Assembly (NCBI GenBank): GCA_905221605.1 | Contig: CAJNDS010000810.1 | Coordinates: forward strand, 1 to 64,000 | DNA: 64,000 nt | Source of the DNA: Symbiodinium natans | Taxonomy: Eukaryota > Sar > Dinophyceae > Suessiales > Symbiodiniaceae | Reading direction: 5' to 3' | Part shown: one piece after another, positions 52,911 through 64,000 of the stretch | How the letters are laid out: the number at the start of each line of letters is the position of its first letter | How positions within the stretch are numbered: position 1 is the stretch's first letter | The notes under the pieces: model-generated | Seen by the model: only the letters and a program-made list of their open reading frames with translations | The model's database searches: none | What the model was told of the DNA's origin: nothing | Made by a program: the position numbers and the translations under genes

Positions 52911-55900
52911 AGAAGTTGGGCGAGAGCCTTCGGTGGAGCCACGAGCTCATGGCAAGCACCCTCTGCAAGATGCCATGTGCTCGTCCTGAGTGTCGAGTTT
53001 GCACCTGCCAGCCATGGGCTAACTGCTTTATTCAAAGCCAGGAGCTCCAGGCCTGATGACAATCGAGAACTCCTCGGGGTCGCAAGCAGAAGCAGCTGCA
53101 CATCAACTGCTCATGCTGAAGCATCCTTGTGCAGCCAGGAGATGTCGTTGGCCGCTGCGTGGAACACCTTGCAGCTCATCTGACAGGGCCAGCCGCCTCA
53201 CGACCTGAATTCCTGAAACCTTAAACCCTAGACTTCCACAGGCCCCCCCCACGCCCGCCCCTCACCCCGATGTTTTCGGAAGCATTGTCTGATGTTTGAT
53301 ATTTGTTGCTGTAAACGATCACCACCCCCTTTTCTCCATCTCAGATAGCCAGCTGAAGACTTGGAAAGGCCGCAATTTGCACGGCTTTCCGCCGGGGCCG
53401 GGGCCGCAAATCGCGGTACCAGTAGTATGTGGGGCGGGGGTGACTTTTGACTCGGAAAATACACGACAGATTCGGAAGGTTTCCTCTACGAAAGGTGTTC
53501 AGGTGGGGAGGGACATGCAGTCCCTGTCTCAAGCTGTTCCCGCCCCGGATGACGTCCCACTCGCCTTTATCTGTGACAGGTTGCCTTTACCAGAGCTGTT
53601 GGTTCCGGCTTACTCGGTATTCAAATGAACAATCCTTGGCGAAAAGCTTTCCGAAAGCTGGCTCGGTCCCCTCTGACATTGCCATGAGGACGCCCAGGTC
53701 TTCGGTGGCTTTCTCTGTTGTTGGTTTCCTCTGGCCAGGGGCAGGGTGCGCCAACATGTTTCCGACGGTGTTCACTTCTCTCTCTCTCTCTCTCTCTCTC
53801 TGCCTCTCTCTCGCAGACTCTCAAGCTAGCAAGCTAGCGCAAGCCAGCAAGCTAGCAACTCTCCAACGGAAAAAAGTAGAGCTGGGGACGTGGTACCAGT
53901 AGGGTCTGCACAGGCACCCGCACTGAAACTTCAAAAGCAACAGTCTCTGAGTTTGTTGTTGCTTCTGTCGTGTGTTTTGCATGTTGCGGGTTTTGTTGTT
54001 TTGGCGCGCTTGTTTTCTGGATTTGGGCTATGTACCCTCACGGAACATGAACGTTGAACCAATCAGACAGCCTGAAATACTGCAGAACCTCACCCCGCAC
54101 CCCTCCTTGGCCTTTCGCCAATTTCAAGGGTTGAGGAGCTCCAGTGGTGACTGTACAAGCAAAAGCAAGACTCAACTGAAGCCCGCTGCTTGTGCCGGGG
54201 TTCGCAATTTCTACGAGGTGACGGGGCGAACCGAGTCCTGCTGAACCCTTGCTGCTTCGCCTCACAGTCCCCAAACCAAGCCCCCTGCCTTCAGGATGGC
54301 AGGGTTTTCCAGCACCTGCTTCCAAACAATTCTCGCGATTTGTGAAGATGCACAAGAGCTCCGTCCATGTATTGGATGGCTGAGATTGTCTTCCCAAATT
54401 AGAAAGTACGGCTCGCACCTCTCTAGCCAGAAGCTCGTGAATCCTTCTTCATTTAGTCTGGGTATCATTACGGACCAAATAATCCACACGACACGCCAGA
54501 ATGGGAAAAAGATAGTTGCACAACTTGGCAACATACCTCGTCAAAAGGCAACCCCTAAAACCACGCCTTGCCAATGTAGCCCTTGACCTGCATGCTGAAA
54601 CTGCGCTTGTCAATCCAGACTGCCAAGTGTCCATGGATGTACTTCGCTACTAGTCTGTGCCCACGGATGGAAAGCCCTCACTTTTCAAGTTCAAGTTCCA
54701 TCTCTTCCCAGTTGCTGAGCGTCATGTTAAGGCTCATCTTTCTCAACTTTCACCAAACATGTAAACACTGATCATCCATCTAATTTAAAGTAGCAGTAGC
54801 CTTCGGGACCTCCCATCCTGCCCGGTTGATCTGTGTCGGCTGCTGTCCGCTTAGATGACAGAACTCACTCAAGCCAGAAATCGGAGCATGTTGGATCCAC
54901 ATGTCCGATCCAAAGTCCTAGTCTCTGGCTTGCGGACAAGCTCTAAGTACAGCGGTTGCTAATCCAAGCCGCAAGACGTATGTGTAGATCCGTAGCGCCC
55001 CGTCTGGCAGGAGCAAGTAAGGCAGCGGCGTCTTCTCGTGAAAGGCATAGACAATCTAGCAGGAAGACCTTGCCACCGGCCTGGTCGCCCATGCTCGGCA
55101 GGCTCGCGAATCAAGATAATTACAAGAACCATGTTCCGTTGCGACGGCTTTACAACTTTACGCACATGGCATCGCTACAAGCTCTTTCGACCTGTGGGAG
55201 TTCGTTCCATGTTTTTCGTTGGAACGCGTTGCTCCCTAAGTGCTCTTGCTCACTGTGCACTCTTGTGAGCGCACGCGCGCGCAGGGAGCGCGTGCAACGA
55301 AGTCCGCGGGGTGGCATCCCCTGTCTTGGACAGATAGGTTTAATGCAAAATTGTCCACCCACCACACTGTGCGACTATCTGCGAACTGGGTGGCCGAACA
55401 ATCCTCGGCCCGTGACAATTTTCCTTTGCGGACAGGCCTCCTGAATGTACAGGGCTGCCTTCATCCATGGCGTTACCTCTTGCCAGATGCCCCCGGCACG
55501 ACGCCGCCATGAAGTCTGAGCAACAACAACCCATGTTCCTCACAGACGCCAAGCCTGGCAGCTGGCTTGGCAGTATCAGGAGGACGAGCGCAGCTGCCCT
55601 GAACTTCTGGCATCGGTCATTCCCGCCTCAGATTCTCTTTTAGCTCCTCCCCTTTTGGAGACTGAGGAAGCCCTATTTCTGCAGCAGCTTCCGGCCACAC
55701 TTACCATTGTGGCCTTTGGTTCGGGATAAGCAGTCAACCATCATGTCCACACAGTAGCTACTCATTCTTGGTTTTATGTGCTTTGCGTATTTCATGTTCG
55801 TGTTGCCATAAACGGAAAGTGCCGCTCCCGGGCTTGTAGCAGCTTGTGACATCTCTAGCTTTCTCCATCCCTGCACCCGTGCCAGCTTTACCTGGCTTGC

Positions 55901-57824
55901 CCCATGCTTCACAATGTGCTTCGCTTCGAGACTCAGCATTCTCATCTTTCAATAAGTTGCAGGTTCACGGGCACGTGCACCATGAATTTTGTGGCAAGGT
56001 GCATGGGAGTTCACTGTCTCGTGTCCTTCCCTTCCCTCCTTCCTTCCTCTCCTATCGATCTCCGGTTTCGAGCTTCTGCGCTTTCTTCCTTGGTTCATTT
56101 TGCTGCCATTTATGCATGGTGCTTACTTTCGGCTTCTTAATGCTTAATCATGCCCCGTCATCACTGACCTGCCTTTGCAGTGGAGAGCTGGATCAAGCAC
56201 ACATACCCTCCAAGAGGGGAGCAGATAGGCATGGGATTGTTGAGCTTGGTAAACATTGGTAGGCATGGCCCGTCTTGCCTTCGTAAGATTGTAGCCAATG
56301 CCGCTCAACCTGCAAAACATCTGCACACCGGACTATGAGGAAATTGTAGCAATAACACACTCGATTGCAGCCACACAAGTCTCTCCAAGGCTCTGTCATC
56401 GACACCCACTACAGGGCTGCTGGACAACACATTGCTGCAACGCTCAAGCGCATCCAGCGTGTCGACCTGCACGCAGTTCGAGCCGGAACCAAGATGCACA
56501 GCAGTGAAGCTTCAGCAGCCAAGCTTCGGGCAACTTCAATGCAGCTTTCTGCGTTCAAGCTCCGGGTTGTCTCAAAATCACATGCCTCTCGAGACCACCC
56601 GCCACTGCAGCAGCAGGCGCCAGCATTTCTGAAACACAAAACAACTTACGACGGTTACGATTGGTCATGGTAGCAGGGTGCCTTCAGGCCGAGTAGAAGC
56701 TCTTGCAGCTTAAGCCCGGGGCTTCTGGCCTCAAGAAGGTGACAGTGGCAACATTCAACATATTCAACTTTATTCTCTTCAAGAGCATCAAAGTGCGGCC
56801 ATGCCTTGTACCCACTCAGGGCATGGTGCAACTCATCCGTCTGCATGCTGACGGCATGATATCTACAAATAGAACGTACCGAACTCTTGCGCTTGTGCTG
56901 ATGTCTTGCCCATCTGTCGCTAAAACGTTGATTGACTAGCAGTGCGAAGCGAAGCTGGAGCCCAAGCAGCATACCGAACATGTTCCTGTGACTTTGTTTC
57001 TGACTTGGCTCCCTTTCCAAACTCATCAACAATGCTCAGCAAAGGTTGTTTTCGGCTGGTGTCCTGCGCATGCCTTTCGACCCATGACGTGTGCAATCGT
57101 GTGTGCACTAGTTCTCAGGACGGAAGATTTGGAGCACACTTCCCTTCCGTGCTGGTGGGCATCGAGGCGTCGATCTGCTCTACCTCACCTGGCCTTGCCA
57201 CTGGTAATGGCCTTGACATACGATGCCTTAGGCGCACGCACCATGCAGATTCCCAGAAAGCACGAATCGCAAGAATCAACTCGCCTGGAACCACTGCGCA
57301 GCCCTCGTGCGTAGACTGGGTTGGCCTGAGTAGACCTCTGAGTAGACCTGATGCTGTCAACCTGTAACGACTTCTTTATCATGGCCACAATGCTATCTGA
57401 CACTTGCATCGTAAAGGCGGCTTCTATGTCAAGGCTCATTATCCAGCATGTCTGTGTGATGTGCGCTCATGTGCTGCGATATGCCATGCCGATCTGACAG
57501 CGAGGCACGCAGACGGATGCCACATCCCATTTGTAGTCGGGAAGGACGGCTTGGAAGCGGTAGACATAGTACAGCACCTGTGCACCAAGGCTTCGCTTCT
57601 GTGGCTTGACGATCACTTCACATACTTCACCGTCTTGCAAAGCCCTTGGCACCCAGGAGCAGCTCACCAAGATCAAGAGAAAGGACCTCAATAGGTATCT
57701 CCCCATATCTCTCAATGCATCTCCGACTGCATGGGATATTTAACTATTCTGTTTCGCTTCCGCTGAGCGAGCGACGACAGAAAGACACGGTAGTTGGCTG
57801 GCTCTCTCCTGAACAGAAGCACGT
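52911..57824. other. No recognisable genes
   Basis: About 4.9 kb without convincing coding sequence. It holds a CCTTAAACCCTAGA telomere-like word near 53218 and the (CT)n tract at 53777. Confidence 0.4.
53777..53801. repeat. (CT)n microsatellite, followed by AAGCTAGC repeats
   Basis: About 12 CT units, then a CTCTC run, then AAGCTAGC repeated with small changes to about 53860. Confidence 0.85.
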
Positions 57825-59271
57825 TTAGAACCGTTCAGAAACCACAAAGCAAACAGGTCCAAACAAGCATAACTTCTGTCCAAGTTTCTTCTGCCAGGGC
57901 TGGATGAGGGTGTTCTGGGTTGCACGTTTGTTCCTATCAGGCACTACGCCGGCATACAGCGTGTCCTTCAAAAGGAGGATGAACTCAAGCGCGACCTGCG
58001 CGAAACGACTCTTCCACATCGGAGGCTCCATGTATCGAGAGAAAGACGGGATGACATACAAGACAGCTGCGACAAGCCGAGGTGCGGCGTTGAGCAGCAA
58101 ATCTCCAAAGCTTGGAGTGGCCGCAAGCCAGCGGCATCCGAGCCAGAGCAGGTAAACATCGATCAAGTAACGAGGGACGATGCAAGCGGCCATCAACACT
58201 GATTTGAGCACCGCAGTCAGGCCGACAACCACTTCACATTCGCCCTCCCCCTCCACGATAGCATCACGCATTGATGTGATCCTTGCTGGCCAGGGAACAT
58301 ACTTCAGATTGCCATGTATCAACACCTTTTGCTGAAGGTACCTCCCAACTTCAACTTCTCGCGTGCCTACCACACTATGCTGACGACTTTGCTGCTCCAG
58401 GCTTCGTTGGCGTAGCCAAGATCAAGCGCACAAACAAATCCCCGCATCGCCGCAGGTCTGCCACGATTGTAAGCGTCCAAATGAACCTGCGCAACGGCTA
58501 CCAATTTTTCTTAAGGCCGAATCTAAGAATCGAGCTATTTGCTCGGCTTTCTGCATTTGCATTCTCTGAGCTGAGCGGCAGGATCGGCAGCAAGAGCTGG
58601 GGTTGCGAGAAGGGGATTCTGCATGCCGAGGCCTGCTCGCTTTCGGTGAGGCGGCCGAAGTTTGCGGGGTCGAAGTACTTCTTGTCCACCCCACGTGGGA
58701 AGCCATTCGGGGTCAAATACACGTGCGACATCTCCGCACCATACATGACAAACTCATAGCGGCCGTAGATCTGCCGAATTTCTGTGACCGCGCGGCTTGC
58801 GACAAGCTTCTGCATTTGCATGATGATGAAAATCTGCAGAAAGATAACAAAGAGCATCAGCAAGAAAGAGCTGGACAAGCGGGAGATCCGAAGAATCAGA
58901 CTGCCCTTGCCTTCGATCAGACTGTAGGAATCCCGCACCAAAGTTGCAACCCCTGCACCATACACATCTTCGTCGACATTCTCGGGCTCCCGATCGACAA
59001 CTTCTGAATCGGAAGATGGGTAGCGCCTCTCGTAGTAGCGCAGCAGGACACAAACCGCGAGCCCCACAATGAAGGATCCGGGAGCAATGACTCCCAAGAC
59101 GTAGGCCTCTGGTCCAAACATTGGTTTTGCTGGCACCGGAGGCTCGGATGACGGCTCCACAGCCAAGGCATTTGCATTGTTTGCGTGCTCACTCCTCTTC
59201 AGAAACTCCGCCCCTGCGTGCGTAAGCAGGGCCACGAGCAGGACACAGCCATGAAGCAACTTCATTGTCAT
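57825..59271 (-). CDS. Signal-peptide, multi-pass membrane protein, two-exon model
   Basis: Exon 1 (59271-58607) starts MTMKLLHGCVLL, a cleavable signal peptide (about 1-22), then a luminal Pro/Glu-rich stretch, a membrane segment at about 56-78, an acidic loop and a second at about 132-152. Exon 2 (58401-57825) continues in phase 2 through a GC donor (GCAACC at 58606) and AG at 58402. It contains NLKYVPWPARITSMRDAI, two or three hydrophobic segments (VLMAACIVPRYLIDVYLLWL, LVAAVLYVI, VALEFILLLKDTLYAGVV) and ends with NTLIQPWQ plus a tail. The total is about 413 residues with four or five membrane passes. I associate this arrangement with a membrane family of unknown function common in dinoflagellate predicted proteomes (memory, unverified). 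An in-frame TGA precedes the ATG. An alternative small exon near 58486 is possible. Confidence 0.55.
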
Positions 59272-59903
59272 GTCGCTGATTCATGCACTTGAACCAGCAA
59301 CCTACGATTTTCGAGGGGTCAGCTCTCGCAAGCAATGGTGCAAAAAACACACACACACAAACAAACCTGCAGCGGCATGCTCTTGTTGCACAACGAAATG
59401 CCATGCGTACATGAGCGAACATGGAGGGATGATGATGTGATCAGGGCGAAGATAATTGCGATGATGTTAATGACATCACCAAAAATCATGACCATAACAA
59501 CATACTGTTAGTGATATGCCGGCGCTAGCAAAGCTCCGCAACAACCAAGGGGACCGGCTTCGAAAACTGTCTCTCAGTGTCCGCTTCTTGGCTGTTATGA
59601 CATGGTGGGAATGCTTGTTAGAATATGATGACAAGCTGAGTCTGCAAGTTGCGTCCTCATTCCGTCTTGGTGTGGCTGCAAACAAGCAAAGGATTAATTT
59701 CCACCATTTTGGACACGCTGGCGAACGCAGGGGTCGGTGCTCTGAGGGCGCCCCTACGGAGTTGCCAAGAGTTGCCGATGGCGAACTCAGCTCCGGAATG
59801 CACGATTTCGAGACGCTGTGCCAACATGCAGCGCGAACTCGTGATTAAGTCAATTGCCCTTTTGCAGCCTTGATATGCAGTCCAGAGCTGTGCCGGTATG
59901 CCG
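59272..59903. other. Spacer between the membrane-protein gene and the repeat-family genes
   Basis: About 630 bases containing a short ACACAC tract (59348-59364). No gene or strong signal is seen. Confidence 0.4.
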
Positions 59904-60591
59904 TCAATACACGCGGGGCCGTTTGGCATCCAGGCCACCTGCCTGGTCTCGTTCACGGCACTTTTTCGCAAACGAAATGATCAACGCCGAGTAATCTGAA
60001 TCCTGACGTTGAGGAGAAAATCTCTCCAACACTGCTTGCTGTACCCAGGGTTGAGAAGACCGTAGAAAGTCAAAAGCTCGCTCGTCCATTGGGTACCTTT
60101 GTCGAAATGTATGGAGCGCAACGTCATCGCCGTCATAGCCTGCGTAGCGCTCTTCTCTAAACCGTCCGCCACGTGGAGCCGGTGGAGGAGGTGGCTGGTG
60201 CCAAGGCGGTTGGTGGGATGGCTGCTGCATCTGCGGCCAAAGTCCCACTCCCAGATTTCGTGGCTGAGATTGGTAGCCACCTTTCCCCAGCTGTGGTGCA
60301 GTCAATTGCGGGGGCAGCCGCTGTTCCCGCATCTTTTTGCAGAAGCTGATCAGCAGCGCGGAATAGTCCGCCTCACCTTCACGTGGAGGTTTAAAGCTCT
60401 GCAAAACCTGCCTTCGCACTTCAGGGGGTGAGCTCTGCCTAAGCTGCTACAAGGAATGAAATTTGTGCACCAAGCTTTCCGAACATGCGCAACACAATCA
60501 GACCAGCCGGGCCAGTAATGGCAAAGAGACAGATAATTGTGCGTGTCATCATCGAAGGGGTATCGCTGTCGGAACGCTTCGTATTCTGCAC
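59904..60591 (-). CDS. FRxRYP / DYSAL repeat protein, locus C (two repeats)
   Basis: Exon 60591-60531 (61 nt) encodes AEYEAFRQRYPFDDDTHNY. A 92-nt GT-AG phase-2 intron (60530-60439) splits the repeat, and exon 60438-59904 continues QSSPPEVRRQVLQSFKPP, then REGEADYSALLISFCKKMRE. A Pro/Gln/His-rich linker follows, then a second uninterrupted repeat (FRQRYPMDERAFDFL ... SDYSALIISFAKKCRERD) and a basic tail KRPRVY, possibly a nuclear localisation signal. The repeat is about 55 residues: FRxRYPFDD, a helix, SSPP-x-VQ, a helix, F-x-P-x-x-x-G-x-x-DYSAL, a helix ending Lys/Arg-rich. I recall this repeat from dinoflagellate RNA-associated proteins but have not verified it. Further 5' exons likely lie between 60.6 and 60.95 kb or in locus B. 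Confidence 0.65.
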
Positions 60592-60954
60592 CTGGCAACA
60601 CATGGAGAAGATGGATCCCCATTATGAAACTATGAGAACTTCTGCAACAATGCAAAACCCGCTGGAAAGCGCGTCAGCTGCGCCACTCGGCCCACGACTC
60701 ATCGGAGAAGTGTCCCAAGATGGAGCTGCCTCACACTGAGGAGAGCCCAGAAACAGCCTTCAGCACATCCTATACGCCTCTCAAGTCTACACTCTAAACG
60801 ATGTAAATGGGATTTCAAACATGCCATATCATGCCCAACATTGCCCAACATGCCCACATGGAAACTGACTGAACCTCTCACTGACCTGAAGCTGCATCAG
60901 CCTGGAGCTCAAAGGACCATGTTGCACCTTTTGCACTTTCCCTGGCCCTAAGCC

Positions 60955-61620
60955 CTAGCTAGGGGGAGCCACATATGCTCGGCCCAAGGCATTGCGACAT
61001 CGCTTTGAAAAAGTGATGACGAGAGCGGAGTAGTCCTGACAGCACTGGCCGTCATGCTGAAAGCATCAAGATGTGCAGCTGCACAACTTCTCAACTCCTC
61101 TTCGCCCTCCCTTGGAGGCTTGAACGTGCGAAGGATTTCTCTTTGCACATGAGGCGGCGAGGAGACAATGTACCTGTACGCATCCTCAGGGCAATCCATG
61201 GCTGCCGGCACCAGTTGCAGCTTACGCAAGTTCCGCAACAGTAGCAGGTGCCCGGGTGCCAATCCCCACATCTTTGGAACAAAGCCTCGGCACCCCGACC
61301 CTGAACAAACAGCACAGTTCGTACTGGTAGCAGATCTGTTGGGAGGGCCCAATGTTACGCGTAGCGTTTCTCAAGCTAGAGGTCTGGATGGTCTGGAAAC
61401 GTCTGGGCCCTGAAAGATCTTCAAGACCTGGGGCTTTGCGCGTTGAATGAGGGCTGTGAAAAAAGTAGCTTGCGGGTAAATCCCGGCATCTCCAAAGTTT
61501 CCTGGGCATGGGCTTCCACAATGCCACAAAGCAGAGTCCAATCAAAATGTGGCGAACGGCGTCCTCGTCAAACGGATATCTGTCCCTGAAGGCCTGCCAC
61601 GATGTCCAGGATGCACTCCC
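60955..61620 (-). CDS. FRxRYP / DYSAL repeat protein, locus B (one repeat)
   Basis: A segment at about 61610-61545 encodes WQAFRDRYPFDEDAVRHIL. A second exon ending at 61098 encodes CPEDAYRYIVSSPPHVQREI and then FKPPREGEE. A 62-nt intron (61097-61036) starting GAGTTG joins it to the last exon 61035-60955, DYSALVITFSKRCRNALGRA, ending in a stop. The repeat consensus requires this GA-AG splice; the nearby GT gives the wrong frame. The stop at 60955 may instead be read through by splicing into locus C, giving one longer multi-repeat gene. Confidence 0.55.
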
Positions 61621-61889
61621 AGACTCACCAGCTCAAGCTCAGTTTCTTGGGGGGCGGGACAAAGGAGAGACAGGTTAAGAAGCCAAAGAACCACCAGCAC
61701 CCACCTCAAAACAAGGTGCAACTTCCTTGCAACGACTTGTGACGGGGTTCCTTGGACGTTAAAATCTAGATCATCAATTTATCTTGGTATCGTATCACTT
61801 GTACTGTCGTGGGCGGAAGGACTGCAGCACTAGTAACGAAAACTCTGAAGGAACATCATTAGTAGCGTTCATCGGTAGCATTGATCTTT

Positions 61890-62210
61890 GTGCGGTGCTT
61901 TTGTTTTGACCTGCTCTCCTTTTCGGCGCGCGCGCCCATCGGCCCGTCGCCGCGCACAGCACCACACGCACACAGACAGGACCTGGGACAGTGGACAGGG
62001 GACAGGGGACGACAGGGCACAGACCGGACCGTACCGGACAGACAGACATACAGACACACAGGCAGACAGACCGACAGAAAAACACACACAAACAAACAAA
62101 CAAACAAACAAACAAACAAACAAACAAACAAACAAACAAACCAACAAACAAACAAACGAACAAACGAACAAACGAACAAACGAACATCCACACCCTCTCT
62201 GGGCAGAGAT
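61890..62210. repeat. (CAAA)n microsatellite with CAGACA-rich left edge
   Basis: About 62087-62179 is CAAA repeated with few changes, preceded by ACAGACAGACATACAGACAC-type repeats from about 61975. The Thr/Asn/Lys- and Cys/Leu/Phe/Val-rich frames are artefacts. Confidence 0.9.
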
Positions 62211-62212
62211 AC

Positions 62213-62490
62213 TCTGGGGTTGAGCACTCCAGGGACAGACACTCTGTCCATGGACACTGTCTGAGGCTGGGCACTCCATGGACGATCTGGGGCTGGGCAC
62301 TCCAGGGACACTCTGGGGTTGGACACTCCAGGGACGCTCTGGGGTTGGGCACTCCAAAGACACTCTGCGGTTGGGCACTCTGGGGTTGGGCACTCTAGCC
62401 ATACTCTGGGGTTGGGCACTCCAGGGACACTCTGGGGTTGGGCACTCCAGGGACACTGGAGTTGGGCACTCCAGGGACACTCAAGGATGA
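62213..62490. repeat. 26 bp minisatellite
   Basis: GGGGTTGGGCACTCCAGGGA plus CACTCT forms a 26 bp unit, repeated about ten times with substitutions and one- to several-base indels. It lies between loci A and B of the repeat-protein family. Confidence 0.85.
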
Positions 62491-62499
62491 GCGAGGAGT

Positions 62500-63429
62500 A
62501 GACCGAGGGGAAGTAGACAGGGCGAGGAGAAGAGTTGAGTTTCAAATCTAACGCCCCCACACCGAGGGTGGGGAACAACAAACAAACAATCAAACAAACA
62601 AGCAAGCAAACAAACTACCAGCAACTAACTGCCAGTAACTAACTAACAAACTAGCAGCAGCGCCGTTGGTACTCTTCGTGAGGGAGGAAGTGACAGATCA
62701 TGATCCCGAGTCATCAGCAGCTTCGTGATGAAGTTTTTGCTCTTTCCCTACGAGTTCATGGATGAAAGGGGGCGAGACTGACGACCCGGTTCTGATGACA
62801 GTTTTCGTCAAGCATTAGAGTCTGAACAGACTCGGGCATGCTGATGTTCTAAACTTATAGAACTTTGGAAACCTGCCATAAATTTCATAAATTCGGTATG
62901 CTTTCGCTGTTATGATTGCTGAATCTCTCGAAGAACAGGCACACTTGTTGTTTAAGTCGTGCCTCTTTTCTTTTCTCCTTGTTTATAAGTCCATAAACGA
63001 ATCCAACAAGGTAACATACTCATAATCCTATTCAAGAATGTATCTCACCAAAGGACAGGCAGCCCTCTCAGAGTAGCGGAACGCTCGGACGAATACATTG
63101 CCACACACATCTCATGGAGTCTCGCATGCTTCGATTTGAGGGCTTGGTGCCCATGATAGCCCAGTTTGCCTGCAGCTCGTGTTCGGTCAATGACACGTCT
63201 TGCTCTGCGCCGAAGGTTCCGAAGGACTGATAGTCGGGCTGATAATGTTCATAGTGTTGAGGCACCTGCCGACTCAATTCTTAGTCAGAAGCTTTCGACT
63301 GAATTTGACATTGAGAAAGACTGAAATCAGCCAGACTCTCGATACAATTTCGGTCCCCTGCAAAGCGGTTCAGCTGCTGCCGCTCTTTCACAGACCTCGG
63401 CTGACAAATGGTAGTACGATGTAGCACAT
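62500..63429. other. Spacer without recognisable features
   Basis: About 930 bases, moderately AT-rich from 62830 to 63060, with AACAAACA and AACTAACT words at the left. No gene signal is seen. Confidence 0.4.
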
Positions 63430-63877
63430 CTATGCCGTATCTATGCTGCGGCCGAATCTCTGCCGCCGCTTCTTGGTAAATCCCATGATGAGGGCGGAGT
63501 AGTCCTACAACCGACGAGCAAGCAAAGTGCATGGAACAGCTCTTGCGTCGGCCATCCTCCTCACCCTCTTGCTTGGGTTTGAAGTCTCGCAATAGTTCGC
63601 GCTGCACCTGTGGCACGGCTTCATCACTCGCATCTAATCCAGGAAAAAACGCAAGAGCATGTGTATGCCCCTGCCTCTATGCTGGAATTCATAATGTAAT
63701 TGTACGCCTCAGCAAAGCTGTGGCTATTCTCCGAATCCCCAAACCCCAAGCATGTCCAGTCGCCGAGACATGCCGGGCGGCATCATCGTCGAAAGGATAT
63801 CTCGAGCGAAAATGCTGTAGATCGGATGCCAACTCTTCATCCATCCTACATCGGCTACATCGGTGCCCAGTGCTCAC
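63430..63877 (-). CDS. FRxRYP / DYSAL repeat protein, locus A (one repeat, 5' part may lie beyond the window)
   Basis: The first recognisable exon encodes LQHFRSRYPFDDDAARHV (about 63810-63755). The next encodes EAYNYIMNS (about 63700-63668) with a GC donor (GCATAG). Exon 63633-63557 encodes ASDEAVPQVQRELLRDFKP and then KQEGEE. A 52-nt GA-AG intron (63556-63505, donor GATGGC) leads to the last exon 63504-63430, DYSALIMGFTKKRRQRFGRS, ending in a stop. The exon layout matches locus B point for point, so the two are duplicates. No upstream ATG is certain, and the gene may continue past the right edge. Confidence 0.6.
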
Positions 63878-64000
63878 ATGGCTTCAAGATTCGCAACACT
63901 CGCCTCTTTCCAGTCACAGACGTCTGCGACGTCACAGACCCGACTCCGCCGCCATGGTTCGCAGCCTTCCTCCTTAAAGGAACCCTGCCCGCTCAGAGCC

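Noticed and set aside
58374-58486. Middle exon with FIWTLTIVADLRRCGDLF in the membrane-protein gene
   Set aside because: It would need a 37-nt intron or a frameshift to reach the next exon; the direct GC-AG join 58606-58402 is simpler, although this exon is not excluded.
61795-62605. Three overlapping minus frames with Cys/Leu/Phe/Val and Glu-Cys-Pro-Trp repeats
   Set aside because: They translate the CAAA microsatellite and the 26 bp minisatellite in all three frames.
1-64000. CRISPR arrays, bacterial operons, rRNA or tRNA genes
   Set aside because: No regular spaced direct repeats with unique spacers, no ribosome-binding-site-led gene strings, and no rRNA core sequence or cloverleaf with conserved T-arm was found by eye.

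Overview
The window looks like nuclear DNA of a dinoflagellate (Symbiodiniaceae-like or a relative). The evidence is: many introns with GC or GA donors next to GT ones; every recognisable gene on the minus strand; introns of 47-150 nt beside a 6.3 kb repeat-filled one; degenerate TTTAGGG-type interstitial repeats; a Ty1/copia-like Gag fragment with a possible spliced-leader relic upstream; and proteins with the FRxRYPFDDD / DYSAL repeat that I associate with dinoflagellates. That last association and the organism call are from memory and unverified.

Layout. 1-1827: 5' part of a Gag-like retroelement reading frame (minus), frameshifted and running off the left edge. 2.0-5.3 kb: non-coding, with telomere-like and G-rich repeats, an AT-rich island, a 193-249 bp tandem repeat and a GAT/GAC microsatellite. 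5.8-21.9 kb: one long minus-strand gene. By choosing splice sites by eye I can join 23 exons with consistent phases into a frame of 4401 nt (1466 residues). In order it encodes a canonical U-box, a coiled coil, a second U-box-like domain, a region I do not recognise, a dynamin-type GTPase with a helical stalk-like region, a coiled coil and a six-repeat Kelch propeller. Its intron 10 (6330 nt) is filled by about 140 copies of a 41 bp minisatellite.

22-51 kb: about 28 kb with no gene I can support. It holds an AT-rich island, low-complexity G/C tracts, a telomere-like inverted arrangement around a (CTA)n array, and scattered microsatellites. 50.96-52.13 kb: a protein kinase in two exons, with a C-lobe that is short as read. 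57.8-59.3 kb: a signal-peptide multi-pass membrane protein. 59.9-63.9 kb: three loci of the FRxRYP / DYSAL repeat family in a row, two of which share exon structure down to a GA-AG intron at the same place, interrupted by a CAAA microsatellite and a 26 bp minisatellite.

Working together: nothing suggests an operon. The 16 kb gene is itself the striking object. It would put ubiquitin-ligase (U-box), membrane-remodelling (dynamin) and target-binding (Kelch) modules in one polypeptide. All splice sites are my own manual inference and need transcript support.
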